Shown: one piece after another, positions 1 to 7,557 of the stretch
How positions within the stretch are numbered: the first letter of the stretch is position 1
Layout of the letters: every line of letters begins with the position of its first letter
Assembly (NCBI GenBank): GCA_015059015.1
Contig: SVBG01000001.1
Location: 198,026 to 262,025 of the forward strand
DNA: 64,000 nt
Reading direction: 5' to 3'
Source: Erysipelotrichaceae bacterium
Lineage (GTDB): Bacteria; Bacillota_I; Bacilli_A; ML615J-28; CAG-313
Notes under the pieces: generated by a model
What the model was told of the DNA's origin: nothing
The model's database searches: none
Seen by the model: the letters and a program-made list of their open reading frames with translations, nothing else
Made by a program: the position numbers and the translations under genes

Positions 1-1
1 A

Positions 2-628
2 AAAGAAGCTGTTAAAAAAGGAATTATTTCAAGAACTATATTAGAAGAAAAAGTTGAAAGAATCAATAAAGCTAAAGAAAAAGTTCTTCCTTATTTAGAA
101 CAATATTTTACAAGTGATGATTATATTGTTGTAGATGAAGAACATAAATTAATGGAAGAAATAGTTGATAATTCATATACTTTAATTAAAGGTAAAGCTC
201 CTTATATAAGTGATAAAACTCTTATTATCTCAACTAACGCAAAAGTAGGTAGTATAGTTGAGGATGAATTTGATGATCGTAATTTAACTAATGAATTAAA
301 ACATAATTTTTCAAATAATTTAGTTTTAAAATTTATATCTGATTCTTCTTTTAAAATAGAAGTATTAAACTTAATTAAAAATTATGATAATATAATCTTT
401 TATTCATATGATGCATATAAAGATGAAATACAAAAAGATTTAATTAATAGTTTATTAAATACAGAAAAAGAAGTATTCGTTGTGTCTATTAAAGGACCTA
501 TTGATATGAAGTATTTTAATAATTTAACTAATTACGCATGTCTATATGAATATACACCTAATTCTATTAAGACAATAATTAAACAGTTAAAAGGAAAGAT
601 TAAATTAAATGGAAAACTACCATTTTAA
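2..628 (+). CDS. Glycoside hydrolase family 3 C-terminal part (5' truncated by window edge)
   Basis: The reading frame is open from base 2, so the gene starts before the window; the first in-frame ATG at 152 is internal. The visible 208 residues resemble the end of a Gram-positive GH3 beta-N-acetylhexosaminidase: a helical linker (IINKAKEKVL-type helix after an ARG-rich segment), then VVDEEHKLMEEIVDNSYTLI followed by an alpha/beta C-terminal domain. GH3 enzymes of this kind trim N-acetylglucosamine from muropeptides or chitin-like glycans. The catalytic part lies outside the window, so the substrate cannot be judged. It is followed by an XRE regulator with its own promoter. Confidence 0.6.
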   Translation, partial: KEAVKKGIISRTILEEKVERINKAKEKVLPYLEQYFTSDDYIVVDEEHKLMEEIVDNSYTLIKGKAPYISDKTLIISTNAKVGSIVEDEFDDRNLTNELKHNFSNNLVLKFISDSSFKIEVLNLIKNYDNIIFYSYDAYKDEIQKDLINSLLNTEKEVFVVSIKGPIDMKYFNNLTNYACLYEYTPNSIKTIIKQLKGKIKLNGKLPF

Positions 629-642
629 AAGAAAATATTAAA

Positions 643-698
643 AGTAACTACCTAAAAGTTATGAGTAACTACCACATTTTCTATTCTTGTGATATAAT
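643..698 (+). promoter_or_regulatory. Paired AGTAACTA direct repeats and -10 box upstream of XRE gene
   Basis: AGTAACTACC occurs at 643 and again at 664, exactly 21 bp apart (two helical turns). A TATAAT box lies at 693-698 and the Shine-Dalgarno GGAGG at 711. The same pair with the same 21-bp spacing recurs before the next gene (1984 and 2005). This suggests an operator for the regulator encoded at 724 (inference). Confidence 0.55.
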
Positions 699-723
699 TT
701 AAGTACTATCGGAGGTAATATTT

Positions 724-1962
724 ATGTTCAAAGACAAACTAAGAAAATTAAGAGAAGAAAACGGACTATCGCAATATGAACTAGCAGATAAAATATATGT
801 ATCCCGTAGTGCTATTGCAAAATGGGAAAATGGTTTTGGAATGCCCGGTAAAGAATCTCTAGAAATACTATGTGAATTTTTTAATGTCACTAAAGAATAT
901 TTATTAGAAGAAGATGAACCAATAAAGATTATTGAAAATGTTAATAGACGTTCTAGAAAGAAAATATTGTTACTATCTTTATTACTTATTCCACTTATAC
1001 TATATTTATTAGTTTCTACTGGATTTTTTATAAGTAATAGAATTAATCAACGAAATTTCCCACAACATGGCTCTTTTTATACTACAAAGTATTTGAAAAA
1101 GTTTGGTTTAAAAGATTTAGAAGTGATTGAATCAAATAATTATGGTACAAAAGGAACTGCATCACCATATTTTTTTGCAGAAATAGATTCTTATGAAGTA
1201 TTTGATAATTATGTAAATTATGTGTATAATAAGCTATTTTATTCACCTGATTATGCTTATGTTGGATATTCAGTAAAGATTTTACCTGATTCTCAAAATT
1301 ATATTTATAATAAAAATGTTTTTCTATTGCAAAGTTTTAATCTTTCTAATCATATTGTAAGTTGTGATAAAAATGATGGTAAACCTACTGAATATATATT
1401 TTATTTTATGACTAAAAATGATTATAGTAGGGATTCTAAAGATTCCACAAAAATAAATTACTTAAAATTAACATATCATATTACTCAAAATTTAAATAAT
1501 ACTGGGAACTATGAAAAATATTATGAATGTTCAATGGATTTAAGAAAATGTTCAACTGTTGATGGTTTTTCTCAACATTATTTGATAAATGAATATTACG
1601 ATATTCAAAAGATACCTGTAACAAAAAAGAATATTGATTTATATATTGATGTTAAGTTTAATTGGCTCTCAATTAGTTTTAGTTCTAAATATGATAATTT
1701 AGTATATAATGATAAGATTGCAAGTACCCCTTACGATATTTTTATTAAGGTAAACTATACTTTAACACCTAAAGGTGAATATGAAAAATTAGGAGTTAAA
1801 AATATTGTTAGATATTATAATTTACAAAATTTTGATCATTTTCAATTATCTGATATTGACGTAGGAATGGATAATCCTAATAGTTATGTAGAGTTAGAAA
1901 AATATAATATTGAAATTGAATATGAGGTATTAGAAAATTCATATTTTTATTCATTAATATAA
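724..1962 (+). CDS. Membrane-anchored XRE-family regulator
   Basis: This 412-residue protein begins with a Cro/CI-type helix-turn-helix (residues about 5-60; LSQYELADKIYVSRSAIAKW is the recognition part). A single membrane segment follows at about 81-103, then a ~300-residue domain that I do not recognise and that should lie outside the cell. GGAGG at 711 supports the ATG at 724. HTH-TM-sensor proteins can act as one-component transmembrane regulators; the signal here is unknown. The paired AGTAACTA repeats before this gene and before the DUF975 gene suggest that it controls itself and its neighbour (inference). Confidence 0.75.
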   Translation: MFKDKLRKLREENGLSQYELADKIYVSRSAIAKWENGFGMPGKESLEILCEFFNVTKEYLLEEDEPIKIIENVNRRSRKKILLLSLLLIPLILYLLVSTGFFISNRINQRNFPQHGSFYTTKYLKKFGLKDLEVIESNNYGTKGTASPYFFAEIDSYEVFDNYVNYVYNKLFYSPDYAYVGYSVKILPDSQNYIYNKNVFLLQSFNLSNHIVSCDKNDGKPTEYIFYFMTKNDYSRDSKDSTKINYLKLTYHITQNLNNTGNYEKYYECSMDLRKCSTVDGFSQHYLINEYYDIQKIPVTKKNIDLYIDVKFNWLSISFSSKYDNLVYNDKIASTPYDIFIKVNYTLTPKGEYEKLGVKNIVRYYNLQNFDHFQLSDIDVGMDNPNSYVELEKYNIEIEYEVLENSYFYSLI

Positions 1963-1983
1963 GTAAGTAATTAAATTTAAAAA

Positions 1984-2040
1984 AGTAACTACTGTTATTC
2001 TTAAAGTAACTAACAGTAGTTATTTATTTTAATATATAAT
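1984..2040 (+). promoter_or_regulatory. Second AGTAACTA repeat pair, hairpin and -10 box
   Basis: AGTAACTA occurs at 1984 and 2005, 21 bp apart, and TATAAT at 2035-2040. The second repeat starts 30 bp before the -10 box, against 29 bp in the upstream copy at 664. Overlapping it is a perfect 11-bp inverted repeat, AACTACTGTTA (1987-1997) and TAACAGTAGTT (2011-2021), which may also end transcription of the XRE gene, although the T tract after it is weak. A shorter GTAA/TTAC dyad (2041-2054) follows the -10. Confidence 0.5.
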
Positions 2041-2098
2041 GTAAGTGTATTTACTTTTTAATTTAGTAAATAATATTAAATATAACGGAGGAATTAAT

Positions 2099-2764
2099 AT
2101 GATTTCAAATTGGAAAAAAACAGGTAAACTTAGTATAGTAGGAAAGTTAGGGATTTTATTTGTAATTGGATTAATATTTTATATACCAAATGTATTTAAT
2201 GTTGATTTAAGTGCATTTGATATACTAGCAAAAGATGCAAGTGAAGATATTAAAAATATATTTTTAATATTAGGAATAGTAACTTCAATTTGCTTATTTC
2301 TTCTTACTACTTTTCTAAGAGCACCATTTTATTATAGTCAGCATTATATATATTTACGTGTAGTAAGAGAAGAAAAATTTCAGATTAAAGATGCATTTAT
2401 TGGATTTTCATTTTATAAACAAGCTTTAAAACTATATATATTAATGTTCTTATATATATTTATTGGTTTTGTACTTTTTGTTATTCCGGGTATAATTTTA
2501 ATTTACAAATATAAAATGGCTTTTTATTTATTATGTGAAGAACCTGAATTAACGCCTAAAGAGTGTTTGAAAAAATCAAGTGAAATAACGGCAGGATATA
2601 AAATGGATTTATTGTTAATGGATCTATCTTTCATAGGTTGGGATTTATTAGCATTATTGACATTAGGTATTTTATATATATGGCTTACACCATATAAACT
2701 TGCTTCAACCACTGCTGCATACTTAGAGTTAAATCCTAGTGCATATCTTGAAGAGAAAATATAA
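2099..2764 (+). CDS. DUF975 family integral membrane protein
   Basis: The product is a 221-residue membrane protein with several hydrophobic segments. The C-terminal signature typical of DUF975 is visible: a LSFIGWDLLALLTLGI stretch followed by WLTPYKLASTTAAYLEL. The start was set at 2099 because GGAGG at 2087 precedes it; an upstream in-frame ATG at 2045 lies next to the -10 box and has no ribosome site. The function of DUF975 is unknown. It shares a candidate operator with the preceding membrane-bound XRE regulator, so the two probably form a regulator-target pair. Confidence 0.75.
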   Translation: MISNWKKTGKLSIVGKLGILFVIGLIFYIPNVFNVDLSAFDILAKDASEDIKNIFLILGIVTSICLFLLTTFLRAPFYYSQHYIYLRVVREEKFQIKDAFIGFSFYKQALKLYILMFLYIFIGFVLFVIPGIILIYKYKMAFYLLCEEPELTPKECLKKSSEITAGYKMDLLLMDLSFIGWDLLALLTLGILYIWLTPYKLASTTAAYLELNPSAYLEEKI

Positions 2765-2801
2765 AATTTATTTTCTTCTTTACAAAATAATTATAATTTG
2801 A

Positions 2802-2890
2802 TATAATTTGTATTGTAAAAACAAACACACATAGTCTTATTCATACCATAGTTTGTTAGTAACTATAAGGTATGGGTAGGACTTTTTTGT
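2802..2890 (+). promoter_or_regulatory. Promoter and long leader hairpin before AlbA-type gene
   Basis: A TATAAT at 2802-2807 is followed by a long hairpin. AGTCTTATTCATACC (2833-2847) pairs with GGTATGGGTAGGACT (2869-2883) using several G-U pairs, and ATAGTT (2848-2853) pairs with AACTAT (2861-2866) inside it. TTTTTTG follows at 2883. This is terminator-like and sits just before the ribosome site GGAAGG of the gene at 2914, so a transcription attenuator or a short RNA is possible. Confidence 0.5.
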
Positions 2891-2913
2891 TTTTATGAAA
2901 GGAAGGTCATAAA

Positions 2914-4266
2914 ATGAAATTTGAAGAAACTCATAACGTAGAATTAAAGAGTGTTTTAAACGATTCAGTTGAGAAAGAAATAGTTGCTTTTTTGAATACA
3001 AATAATGGGACTATTTATATTGGTGTTTTAAATAATGGGGATATTATTGGAATAAAATCTGATAAACTAGATGAAATAATGAAAAAAATATCTGATATAA
3101 TTACAGATAAAATTCTTCCTAACCCACAAGAGTTTGTTACTTCATCTGCAATAATGGTTGATGATAAATGGATAATAAAGATTGATGTTTTAAAAGGAAA
3201 TGCGTTATATTATATTAAGAAATATGGTAGAAGCGCATCAGGATGTTATATGAGAATTGGTACAACTGCTAAATCAATGACAGAAAAACAGATTGAAAAC
3301 TATTTTCATAAATATATGACTAGAAATACAAAAATAATAGATATAGAATCAAGAGAACAAAATTTAAAGTTTCAGTATTTAAAAATGCTATACACAGAAA
3401 AAGGATTATATATAAATGATGATACTTTTGAAAATAATTTAAAACTTTTTACTGATAGTAATAAATATAATTTACAAGCTAATTTATTAGCAGATGAAAA
3501 TGATACATCTATTAAAGTAGTGGTATTTGATGGGTCAACAAAAGCAAGTAATATAAGATACCGAAATGAATATGGATACAAGTGTTTAATTGTAGCAATG
3601 AAACAAGCATTTGATTACTGCGCTGATGTAATAAACTCCACAAAAACAATTTTCAAAAATGGTATTAGAGAAGATATTAGATTATTTGATGTAGATGCAT
3701 TTAGAGAAAGTTGGTATAATGCTTGTTTACATAATAATTGGATTGATGGGACACCACCAGCTATATATATATTTGATGATCATCTAGAAATAATTTCTAC
3801 TGGAGGTATACCAGATGGTCTTACTAAACAAGATTTCTTCAGTGGTATTAGTAGACCAGTTAATGAAGTTCTCGCAAGAATATTTATTCAACTTGGTCTT
3901 ATAGAACAAACAGGGCATGGTGTATTATTAATTGTAGAAAAATACGGAAAAGAAGTATTTGAATTTTTAGATAATTTTATAAGAGTTAAAATTCCATTTG
4001 CTTATAACATTGGAGAAGATGTTCAAAGTGTGGGTGTAAATGTGGGTGTAAATGTGGGTGTAAGTGTGGGTGTAAAACTTAATAAAACTCAACAACAAAT
4101 TTATAATATTATTTCGAATAATCCACATATTACATATTTACTATTAGCAAAAGAAATAAGTAAGTCAGAAGAAACAATAAGAAGAAATATTAAATATTTG
4201 GTTGAAAATAAACTTATCGAAAGAATTGGTTCAGATAAAACTGGATATTGGAAAATCATAAAATAA
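2914..4266 (+). CDS. AlbA_2/HATPase_c_4 domain regulator with C-terminal winged helix
   Basis: Residues about 5-120 match the Schlafen/AlbA_2 putative DNA-binding domain (start FEETHNVELKS, then NGTIYIGVLNNGDIIGI). Residues about 270-350 resemble the HATPase_c_4 part of RecG-like predicted transcriptional regulators (LEIISTGGIPDGL, GLIEQTGHG). A glycine-valine linker of four VGVN-like units follows, then a winged helix at about 392-450. The ribosome site is GGAAGG at 2901. Proteins of this family are common accessory regulators in gut Bacillota; no target can be read here. The leader hairpin upstream suggests control by attenuation. Confidence 0.75.
   Translation: MKFEETHNVELKSVLNDSVEKEIVAFLNTNNGTIYIGVLNNGDIIGIKSDKLDEIMKKISDIITDKILPNPQEFVTSSAIMVDDKWIIKIDVLKGNALYYIKKYGRSASGCYMRIGTTAKSMTEKQIENYFHKYMTRNTKIIDIESREQNLKFQYLKMLYTEKGLYINDDTFENNLKLFTDSNKYNLQANLLADENDTSIKVVVFDGSTKASNIRYRNEYGYKCLIVAMKQAFDYCADVINSTKTIFKNGIREDIRLFDVDAFRESWYNACLHNNWIDGTPPAIYIFDDHLEIISTGGIPDGLTKQDFFSGISRPVNEVLARIFIQLGLIEQTGHGVLLIVEKYGKEVFEFLDNFIRVKIPFAYNIGEDVQSVGVNVGVNVGVSVGVKLNKTQQQIYNIISNNPHITYLLLAKEISKSEETIRRNIKYLVENKLIERIGSDKTGYWKIIK
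4030..4077 (+). repeat. Four 12-bp tandem repeats encoding a VGVN/VGVS linker
   Basis: The unit GTGGGTGTAAAT is repeated four times, with small changes in the last two copies. It encodes VGVN, VGVN, VGVS and VGVK between the ATPase-like domain and the winged helix. The length is a multiple of 3, so loss or gain of units would change only the linker length. Confidence 0.9.
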
Positions 4267-4283
4267 TTAATATATATTTGTAT

Positions 4284-4335
4284 AATTCAACTATTATTTG
4301 ATATAATGATAAATGTATCAATTAGTAGTTGAATT
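4284..4335. repeat. Long imperfect palindrome between genes
   Basis: AATTCAACTA (4284-4293) and TAGTTGAATT (4326-4335) are perfect inverted repeats. Pairing continues inward through TTTGATA and TATCAA, giving a stem of about 20 bp around a loop of about 10 nt. It lies after the AlbA-type gene and before the promoter at 4353. It may end the upstream transcript, but it has no strong T tract. Confidence 0.5.
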
Positions 4336-4352
4336 TCTCAATTTTGCGTCCA

Positions 4353-4404
4353 TTGACATATACTTTTAGTTGATATATAATGTTAGTGTAAATAGCTAGT
4401 TACA
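4353..4404 (+). promoter_or_regulatory. Consensus sigma-A promoter with downstream 18-bp palindrome
   Basis: TTGACA (4353-4358) and TATAAT (4376-4381) are separated by 17 bp, a full consensus promoter. The sequence TGTAAATAGCTAGTTACA (4387-4404) starts 5 bp after the -10 box and is a 16/18 palindrome, well placed to be an operator for the XRE regulator that follows. Confidence 0.75.
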
Positions 4405-4431
4405 AATAAAAATTAAAAAAAGGAGTATTTT

Positions 4432-5253
4432 ATGGAAATCGGAATTAAGATTAAAGAATTAAGAGTAAATAAGAAAATTACTCAAGAAGAACTTGCGAAA
4501 GCATTACAAGTATCAACTCAAGCAGTATCAAAATGGGAAAATGGCGGATGTCCTGATTTAGAATTAATACCAGATATTGCAGCATATTTTAAAGTATCAA
4601 CTGATTATTTATTTGGTGTAAAGAATAATGACTTTTTAAATATTGAGGAAAAAATATGTGATTATATCGCAAGTTTTCCTGTAAAAGAACGTTTTGAAAG
4701 AATTAATAAATTAGGTTACTTAATGAGTATCGCAATAAATGGAAGATTTAATTTAGAAGATTATGATTATGATAGTATTATTGAAGAAAACTATCACTCA
4801 GAAATTGAAAATGATTATGGAACAACTGTTACTTCTTTACAAAAATCTAATCAATTCTTTGCATGTTTCCCTAAAAATGATACATGTGATTTTACAGGTG
4901 TTTTAAAATCTAGAGATAAACAAATAGAATTATGTAAATTATTATCAGATCCTTTATTTTATGATGCAGTAGTGTTTGTTTATTCAAGAGGTGATTCTAA
5001 GTTTACTGAAGATCTATTTGTTAATAAATTTAATATATCTAAAGAAAAAGCTTTAGAATTATTAGATAGTATGTTAAAATTTAAATTAGTTGGTAAATCA
5101 GTTGTCGAATTAAATGATAATTCTATGAGTATTTACGAAAAGGTATCAATACCACATTTAATTGGTTTATTTGCATTTTTAGACATATGTGTAGAAAAAC
5201 CTTATCGTTTTTATTATTGTAGCCATGGAGTAAAGAAAGTATTTGGAAAATAA
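4432..5253 (+). CDS. XRE-family transcriptional regulator
   Basis: The 273-residue protein has an N-terminal Cro/CI helix-turn-helix (residues about 5-60, with LAKALQVSTQAVSKWENG). A ~200-residue C-terminal part includes FFACFPKN and a winged-helix-like segment (KEKALELLDSMLKFKLVG). The gene at 6107 has the same layout, so the two are probably distant paralogues. AAGGAG at 4420 precedes the start. A consensus promoter and a palindrome at the expected +1 point to autoregulation. The ligand and target are unknown; the two small membrane proteins directly downstream are candidate targets. Confidence 0.75.
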   Translation: MEIGIKIKELRVNKKITQEELAKALQVSTQAVSKWENGGCPDLELIPDIAAYFKVSTDYLFGVKNNDFLNIEEKICDYIASFPVKERFERINKLGYLMSIAINGRFNLEDYDYDSIIEENYHSEIENDYGTTVTSLQKSNQFFACFPKNDTCDFTGVLKSRDKQIELCKLLSDPLFYDAVVFVYSRGDSKFTEDLFVNKFNISKEKALELLDSMLKFKLVGKSVVELNDNSMSIYEKVSIPHLIGLFAFLDICVEKPYRFYYCSHGVKKVFGK

Positions 5254-5307
5254 AAGTCACAAAATATAAACGTTTTTTGTTTTATAAGTGATAAAGGAGG
5301 AATCACT

Positions 5308-5586
5308 ATGAAGAAAAAAATAATTATATGTATAGTAATAACATTTGTATTAATGTGGACTGTGTTTTTTACAACTGATTCGATAAGATGTAAAAATAAT
5401 TTAGATCCTATATTTTCTATAGAAGTTGCAATGTATGAAGATGGTGGAAGTATTTATTATGTTGGGTTATTCTATAATTACTATAGAGTAAGAGAAAATG
5501 TAGAAAATAAAGATGTTATTACTGATTATGTTATTACCCCATGGTTTTTTGGTCTTGACTATGCAAAGGAAAAAGCATTTAAATAA
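5308..5586 (+). CDS. Small membrane-anchored protein, tandem copy 1
   Basis: The 92-residue product has an N-terminal hydrophobic segment (KKIIICIVITFVLMWTVFF) followed by TTDSIRCKN and then a short extracytoplasmic domain containing YEDGGS and YYVGLFYNYY. GGAGG at 5297 supports the start. The next gene encodes a clear paralogue with the same TTDSIRCKN, DGGS, YVGLFYNYY and VITPWFF blocks. Similar short proteins occur in gut Bacillota, but their function is unknown. Confidence 0.7.
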   Translation: MKKKIIICIVITFVLMWTVFFTTDSIRCKNNLDPIFSIEVAMYEDGGSIYYVGLFYNYYRVRENVENKDVITDYVITPWFFGLDYAKEKAFK

Positions 5587-5605
5587 TATATAAGGAGAGA
5601 GTATT

Positions 5606-5908
5606 ATGAAGAAAAAAATAATTATTAGCATTGTAATAACTTTTGTATTATTATGGACAGTGTTTTTTACAACTGATTCGATTAGATGTAAGAATGATCA
5701 AGAACCGATCTTTTGTATTAAAACAAGTGTTTATAATGATGGGGGTAGTAAAAAGTATGTAGGTTTATTCTATAATTATTATTGTCTAAAAACTTTAAAT
5801 CCTAACAAAACAGATGATAATAATGAATCAGAATACTTAATAGATAAAGTAATTACTCCTTGGTTTTTCTCTATTGATTATGCACAAAACAAAGCGTTTG
5901 GTGAATAA
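5606..5908 (+). CDS. Small membrane-anchored protein, tandem copy 2
   Basis: This 100-residue paralogue of the preceding protein lies 19 bp downstream with its own GGAGAG ribosome site. The membrane segment and flanking residues are nearly identical between the two. The middle differs, with an eight-residue insertion (KTDDNNES), which suggests a local duplication followed by divergence. A strong terminator (5916-5944) ends the transcript that probably starts before the XRE gene at 4432. Confidence 0.7.
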   Translation: MKKKIIISIVITFVLLWTVFFTTDSIRCKNDQEPIFCIKTSVYNDGGSKKYVGLFYNYYCLKTLNPNKTDDNNESEYLIDKVITPWFFSIDYAQNKAFGE

Positions 5909-5915
5909 GTATAAG

Positions 5916-5944
5916 AAGCATTGCACTTTTGTGCAGTGCTTTTC
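5916..5944 (+). terminator. Intrinsic terminator
   Basis: AAGCATTGCAC (5916-5926) pairs with GTGCAGTGCTT (5931-5941) around a TTTT loop, with one G-U pair, and is followed by a short T-rich tail. It lies 7 nt after the stop codon of the second small membrane protein gene. Confidence 0.8.
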
Positions 5945-6004
5945 TTTAAAAACACAATACAACTAATAGTTGTAAAAAAAGGGTGTTTTTCAACTTTTGA
6001 TATG

Positions 6005-6054
6005 TAGACTTCAACTAAGAATAAGTGTATACTATTAGTAGAAACAATTGTTTC
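6005..6054 (+). promoter_or_regulatory. Promoter with downstream perfect 14-bp palindrome
   Basis: TAGACT (6005-6010), a 17-bp spacer and TATACT (6028-6033) form a sigma-A-like promoter. The perfect palindrome GAAACAATTGTTTC (6041-6054) begins 7 bp after the -10. A second palindrome, TACAACTA-A-TAGTTGTA (5958-5974), lies further upstream. Both are candidate operators for the XRE gene at 6107. Confidence 0.6.
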
Positions 6055-6106
6055 ATGGTTATTCTTGCAAGGAAAACAAATATTAAAATTGAAAGGAATT
6101 AAAATT

Positions 6107-6865
6107 ATGAGTATTAAAATTGCTGAAAACATTCAAGCATTAAGAAAGAAAAAACATTTAACACAAGAAGAACTAGCAGAAGTATTTGGTGTAACTAGTC
6201 AAAGTATTTCTAAATGGGAATTAGGTTTATCTTGTCCTGACATTTCTGTATTACCTGAAATAGCAGATTATTTTGAAGTATCAATTGATGAATTATTAGG
6301 TTATATACCAGAATCATCAGTTAATAGCATTTATTTAAACATTAAATCACTAATTGATTCTAAAGAAGATTATAATGATAAAACAAGTTTAATCTATCAA
6401 ATCGCCATGCTTGCATCAACATGTGTAGCAGAACAAGAAAAGAAATCAGTTAACGATTTACTAGAAGGCAAGAAATATAGAAATAAAGCAATAAGTCAAA
6501 GTCATGCTGGTGTAATTATGAAAGGTGATAATTCATTATTTATCGCATCTTTTAAAGATTATCCAAAATTTGATATTAATAAAATAAGAAAAGTTCATCG
6601 TTACTTAACATCTATTAATAAGATGAATACATTAAGAGTATTATTTGCGTTACATAATTTAATGGTAGAAAATGGAATTACAAAATATTATACAATGAAT
6701 GAATTAGTTGAAAAAACTGGTATAAATGAAAATGATATTTGGCTTGCATTTAATGATCTAAATATTGAATTATCAATTCTAGATAATGGTGAACAAGCTT
6801 GGCAACTTGAAACGTTTAATGAAGTTCCATTATTAGTTACATTAATTCTTCTTCAAAATATGTAG
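6107..6865 (+). CDS. XRE-family transcriptional regulator
   Basis: The 252-residue protein has an N-terminal helix-turn-helix (LAEVFGVTSQSISKWELG). The C-terminal part contains LFIASFKDYP, comparable to FFACFPKN in the regulator at 4432, and a likely winged helix near residues 190-235. GAAAGGA at 6091 favours the ATG at 6107 over an in-frame ATG at 6065. The gene stands alone between a palindrome-bearing promoter and a strong terminator, as expected for an autoregulated regulator acting elsewhere. Confidence 0.75.
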   Translation: MSIKIAENIQALRKKKHLTQEELAEVFGVTSQSISKWELGLSCPDISVLPEIADYFEVSIDELLGYIPESSVNSIYLNIKSLIDSKEDYNDKTSLIYQIAMLASTCVAEQEKKSVNDLLEGKKYRNKAISQSHAGVIMKGDNSLFIASFKDYPKFDINKIRKVHRYLTSINKMNTLRVLFALHNLMVENGITKYYTMNELVEKTGINENDIWLAFNDLNIELSILDNGEQAWQLETFNEVPLLVTLILLQNM

Positions 6866-6931
6866 GAAAAATATTGTTTATAAATTTAAATTATTTTGTT
6901 TTTGAAAGCGTAAAATGTAAATTAATTTTTT

Positions 6932-6966
6932 AAAAACCTCTTTATTAAAAAAATAAAGAGGTTTTT
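6932..6966 (+). terminator. Intrinsic terminator
   Basis: AAAAACCTCTTTATT (6932-6946) pairs perfectly with AATAAAGAGGTTTTT (6952-6966). The stem carries its own A and T tracts, so it could work on both strands. Confidence 0.85.
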
Positions 6967-7017
6967 ATTCATTATATATATTTAAAAATGTTAAAATAAT
7001 TATATATATAAATAAAA

Positions 7018-7046
7018 TGTCACCTTTTAGTAAAATAATTGTCTTA
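7018..7046 (+). promoter_or_regulatory. Candidate ECF-type promoter of the sigma operon
   Basis: TGTCACC (7018-7024), a 16-bp spacer and GTCTTA (7041-7046) lie just before the ECF sigma gene and do not resemble the TTGACA/TATAAT promoters used elsewhere in the window. ECF sigma genes commonly transcribe themselves, so this is the natural candidate site. Confidence 0.45.
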
Positions 7047-7065
7047 TAAGTGAGAGGGAATAATT

Positions 7066-7557
7066 ATGAAAATAACAACCGATGTATTTAATGAAGCATA
7101 TTCTTCATTTGCAAAAGAAATATTTAATGTAGCATATGGTTATTTAAGAAATAAAGATGATGCAATTGACATAGTTCAAAATGTATTTCTTAAATTACTT
7201 AGTACAAAAGAAGAATTTAATACGCTTTTAAATATCAAATATTATTTAATTAGACTTACAATAAATGAATGTATTAATTTCTTAAAAAGTAAGAACTATA
7301 AAATGGTAATTTTAAATAATGAAATAATTATGAGTACCCCTCAAATTAATAATGATGATGAATTAGTTAAAATTGCAAATGCAGTAATGTTATTACCAAA
7401 TAAATATAAGAAGGTAATAATTCTTCATTATTATGATTCTATGAAGATAAAAGAAATTGCAGACATTTTAAAAATTTCTGAATCTGCAGTAAAGAAAAGG
7501 TTAGAACGAGCAAGAACTTTTATGAAAGAGATTATTGAAAGGAGTGATATTGAATGA
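7066..7557 (+). CDS. ECF-type RNA polymerase sigma factor
   Basis: The 163-residue protein has a sigma region 2 (residues about 10-75, with YGYLRNKDDAIDIVQNVFLK) and a region 4 helix-turn-helix (about 105-155, with MKIKEIADILKISESAVKKR). This is the minimal ECF layout. The stop codon overlaps the start of the next gene (ATGA), which encodes a single-pass membrane protein, the usual arrangement of sigma and anti-sigma. A third gene encodes a lipoprotein. A non-canonical promoter at 7018 suggests autoregulation. Confidence 0.85.
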   Translation: MKITTDVFNEAYSSFAKEIFNVAYGYLRNKDDAIDIVQNVFLKLLSTKEEFNTLLNIKYYLIRLTINECINFLKSKNYKMVILNNEIIMSTPQINNDDELVKIANAVMLLPNKYKKVIILHYYDSMKIKEIADILKISESAVKKRLERARTFMKEIIERSDIE

